64,000 bases of DNA, from contig JAYMSP010000060.1 of assembly GCA_036897095.1 (NCBI GenBank), positions 34,234 to 98,233 of the forward strand, written 5' to 3'. Positions 61,701-64,000 of the stretch are shown piece by piece. The notes under the pieces are model-generated. The model was not told the origin of the DNA, searched no databases, and saw only the letters and a program-made list of their open reading frames with translations. Within the stretch, counting starts at the first letter, position 1; every line of letters begins with the position of its first letter. The translations under genes were made by a program, and so were the position numbers. Origin of the DNA: Plantago elongata. Taxonomy: Eukaryota > Streptophyta > Magnoliopsida > Lamiales > Plantaginaceae.

Positions 61701-63488
61701 TTTTCTTAGTCAGTGGATTCATCATAAGCCTGACTTCAGTTATCTCTCCAACCTCACCAAACACTTTCCTGAGATCATTCTCAGTAGCATCCTTGTCCAA
61801 TCCCCCAACAAAAATTTCGAACTCTTTTCTCTTGCGTCTTTCTTTAACAATCTCATGATGTTCTTCTTCTTCAGCAACATCAACCATCTCGGCATGCTCC
61901 ACCCTTCCATGTTCCTCATCTTCCTCTGGTTCAAGTTCTTCAGCTACAGCTTCCTCTTCCCTGGCCAGATCAGCCCCTTCCTCCTCACCAACACTGGCTT
62001 CCTCAGGTTCTTCTTCAGGCTCATCCCCATCCTCATGAGGATCCTGTTCAATATCCTTCTCGTCATAGTCTACTCCAACATCCTCCTCGGGTTCATAATC
62101 AGCATCATTGTCCTCCAAGTCTAGCCGCTCATCCTTTTCATACTCTTCAACTGGTCCTTTCACATCCTCATCCTCTGCCAGGTAAAAACAGGACAAAGTC
62201 CAGTGGAAGTCAGTGACTGAACCACAAAATGTCAAGCACTCGCTAAATGTTGTCATTGAGTGGATTTTCTTAAATCAGAAATATGCTTTGTCGCTGCAAT
62301 CATCAGAATATGTTCCCAATATTTATAGTTAATATTATGCGCAAGAAAAGAATGGTGTACTGCTCCACCATGAGTACCAAGTCAAATTGATCTCCAGAGC
62401 TTACAAAACCATAAATAAATGATTTGTCCTTTTCAGCCAGCACCCTGATATTAAGAAAGGTAACAATTTACCATAGATGCATTAGCCAATAATTGCTCCG
62501 CCACTGCCTCTTTCAGGCAACTAATCATTCTATAGCGAAAAGTGCTTCAGATGTTTCATTCAACATATCAACTGAATTTGTGCAGTCAGTAGAATCAGAG
62601 GCCAGAGATCTCAAAAGGTTGTGATCTGTTAGGAACTTATGGACTATGTTTTTTTTCTCAATATCTCTGAGTGCCATACCTATGGAGTTGACAAGCTGGG
62701 GCACAATTCACAAAATTCAGAAATAAACTTCACATTAGATAAGCTGTGCGGCTAACCACTGTAAGAGTAACGGAGTAATCATCCCTAATGATGTCGTTTA
62801 GGAAAAAACAGACATGACTAAACAAACCTAATTTTTCATACGGTAAAACAATCGATACCTTGCCATAAATTAAAGCATCGAGATTCACTAATGCTTGTCG
62901 TCTAGTAAGCAACCCAGGCAAAGGTTAAATGCTATTCACTGTCCGTAACTACCAAAACTTAACAATATAATTACAAGACAGTACTTCAATTACAAAACCT
63001 GCTGCTGGGAAACGAAAGACATACACATATCCCTCTAGTATCACAAGATCCATCATAGTATCATACTATAAAGGGCATATTATATAGCGAAGAAGCTAAT
63101 CCCGCCTCAATCCATTCAGCTGAATTGAAGAGGTTACAAACTATGCAAAAACCCGAAAACTCAAACATGCAAAGATAACACCACTAACTATCTATGAGAT
63201 TGAGAATTCAATTAACCAACCAAACAAGAAAAAGCTTCACCTCCATCTCAATCATAAAAAAACGAATCTTGGACAATAAATCAAAAAAAAAAACTTACTT
63301 TTGAGAAAAGCAGCATCTCCGTTTTCCTCGTCGGCGTTAATATCTTCTTCTTCCTCCGGCTCAGATTCCAGCATTATCGGCGGCTTTGGATCCTCAACCT
63401 TGACCTCCTCTACTTCCTGCTGAGCTTTAGCTCTTCCACGCGTAGCTCGCTTACCAGGGCCAGCTTTCTTCGTCACTCTCGGCGGCAT
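58723..63488 (-). CDS. hnRNP-Q/R-like protein with three RRM domains
   Basis: Eleven exons: 63299-63488, 61624-62174, 61460-61549, 61116-61355, 60281-60502, 59898-60192, 59484-59806, 59271-59380, 59065-59174, 58894-58970 and 58723-58815. All are in frame, giving 766 residues. The N-terminus is basic, then very acidic (Glu/Asp, about 64-165). RRM1 (about 182-250) has EIFVGGL and KGFAFLRF. RRM2 (about 260-345) has TLFLGNI and RGFAFLEF. RRM3 (about 360-430) has TVFLDGL and DFGFVTF; its first motif is slightly unusual. The rest is rich in Arg, Gly, Tyr and Ser, with blocks like VPPRRPVAPLPRSYDRRPP. This matches the long plant hnRNP-Q/R-like type related to LIF2, nuclear RNA-binding proteins linked to chromatin and transcript control. 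A telo-box lies upstream at 63567-63574. Confidence 0.94.
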
Positions 63489-63566
63489 ATTTCAGATCAA
63501 TTACAAGAAATTGAGAATCGATTGACGGGAAAATAGCTCAATTTCGGTGGAGTTTATGGCAAACTG

Positions 63567-63574
63567 AAACCCTA
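63567..63574 (-). promoter_or_regulatory. Telo-box upstream of the hnRNP-like gene
   Basis: AAACCCTA on the plus strand, TAGGGTTT when read along the gene, about 80 bp upstream of the start codon and probably within the leader. The same motif occurs in the leaders of the RGG gene and the gene starting at 45586. Confidence 0.55.
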
Positions 63575-63708
63575 GAAATATTGAGGAAAAATAATCTGAT
63601 TGTGACTGCAATTTACACTGCTCTTGGCAAAAGATTCCATGTGCACGGGTGCACTGTATGGTTCTCGGGTGGAGCTGCGTTTTCCCATCTTATTTTATAA
63701 TTTACTAA

Positions 63709-64000
63709 GGGCTGATTGGCATGCGATTTAAATGTCACGATTTAAATGCCTGAATATTAAACGAAATTGTAGTGGAATTATTAAAATTGTGTTTGGTATA
63801 GAATTGTAATTGAATAGGGTATTATAGATTTGTTATATAGGTTGTGTAAGAGATAAAAGATTGGTGTAAGTATGATGTGATTGGTATTGAGATTTGATAA
63901 AATATGTATGAATATGAGATTGTTTAATTATTGGTATTTAAGGTTGTTGAAATGATGTGATTGGTTTAATTATGTAATAAGTAGTTTGGTAGTATTTGTA
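63709..64000 (+). mobile_element. Tourist-like MITE family member, runs off the window
   Basis: Begins GGGCTGATTGGCATG after TAA (63706-63708), like the copy at 5512. After about 100 bp it diverges into 'gattggt' repeats and no right end is seen before the window ends, so it is either a longer relative or cut by the window. Confidence 0.5.

Noticed and set aside
1-64000. A new multi-gene biological system, CRISPR array or biosynthetic cluster
   Set aside because: Genes are unrelated single nuclear genes with introns; there are no spaced direct repeats of CRISPR type and no grouping of pathway enzymes.
1-64000. tRNA, rRNA or snoRNA genes
   Set aside because: I saw no A/B box pairs or rRNA-like blocks by eye. 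A covariance-model scan would be needed to be sure.

Overview
The window is plant nuclear DNA, almost certainly from a dicot. It is AT-rich, the genes have short exons with GT..AG introns, and there are CT-rich leaders with telo-box motifs. Several families are plant-specific (phytocyanins, class-I PLA1 lipase, RGG mRNA-binding protein), and there are many Stowaway-like and Tourist/Harbinger-like MITEs. Species cannot be read from the sequence. No bacterial, viral, CRISPR or gene-cluster system is present.

Layout. 1-15.0 kb: gene-free, with MITEs, fold-back elements, short tandem duplications and old repeats. 15.0-16.0 kb: a decayed Ty1/copia fragment with one LTR. 17.7-19.0 kb (-): plastid-type DAD1-like PLA1 lipase. 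22.4-26.1 kb (-): mitochondrial Hsp70 in six exons. 27.1-31.8 kb (-): RWD-RING E3 ligase of RNF25 type in seven exons. 34.5-38.1 kb (+): RGG-repeat/HABP4-type mRNA-binding protein in seven exons. 39.4-42.1 kb (+): two tandem phytocyanin genes. 42.6-45.6 kb (-): conserved, probably plastid-targeted protein in six exons. 46.2-48.4 kb (+): intronless TolB/DPP6-like beta-propeller. 48.8-49.2 kb (+): decayed PPR relic. 50.1-53.9 kb (-): membrane-anchored MORN-repeat protein in three exons. 53.9-58.7 kb: mostly gene-free, with one possible alternative terminal exon. 58.7-63.5 kb (-): hnRNP-Q/R-like protein with three RRMs in eleven exons.

Exons were joined by hand. Each multi-exon model keeps an open frame across every GT..AG junction and reaches a length typical of its family where one is known. 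The genes are ordinary, functionally unrelated nuclear genes: organelle proteostasis, lipid release, ubiquitin ligation, RNA binding, copper proteins. They do not form a pathway.

The most interesting points are as follows. The phytocyanin pair differs at the copper axial-ligand position (Leu versus Met), and the duplication unit carried along the 3' end of the oppositely oriented neighbouring gene. Two MITEs are nested. Three long fold-back elements are present. An in-frame candidate terminal exon lies 2 kb downstream of the hnRNP stop codon. I found no credible new biological system.
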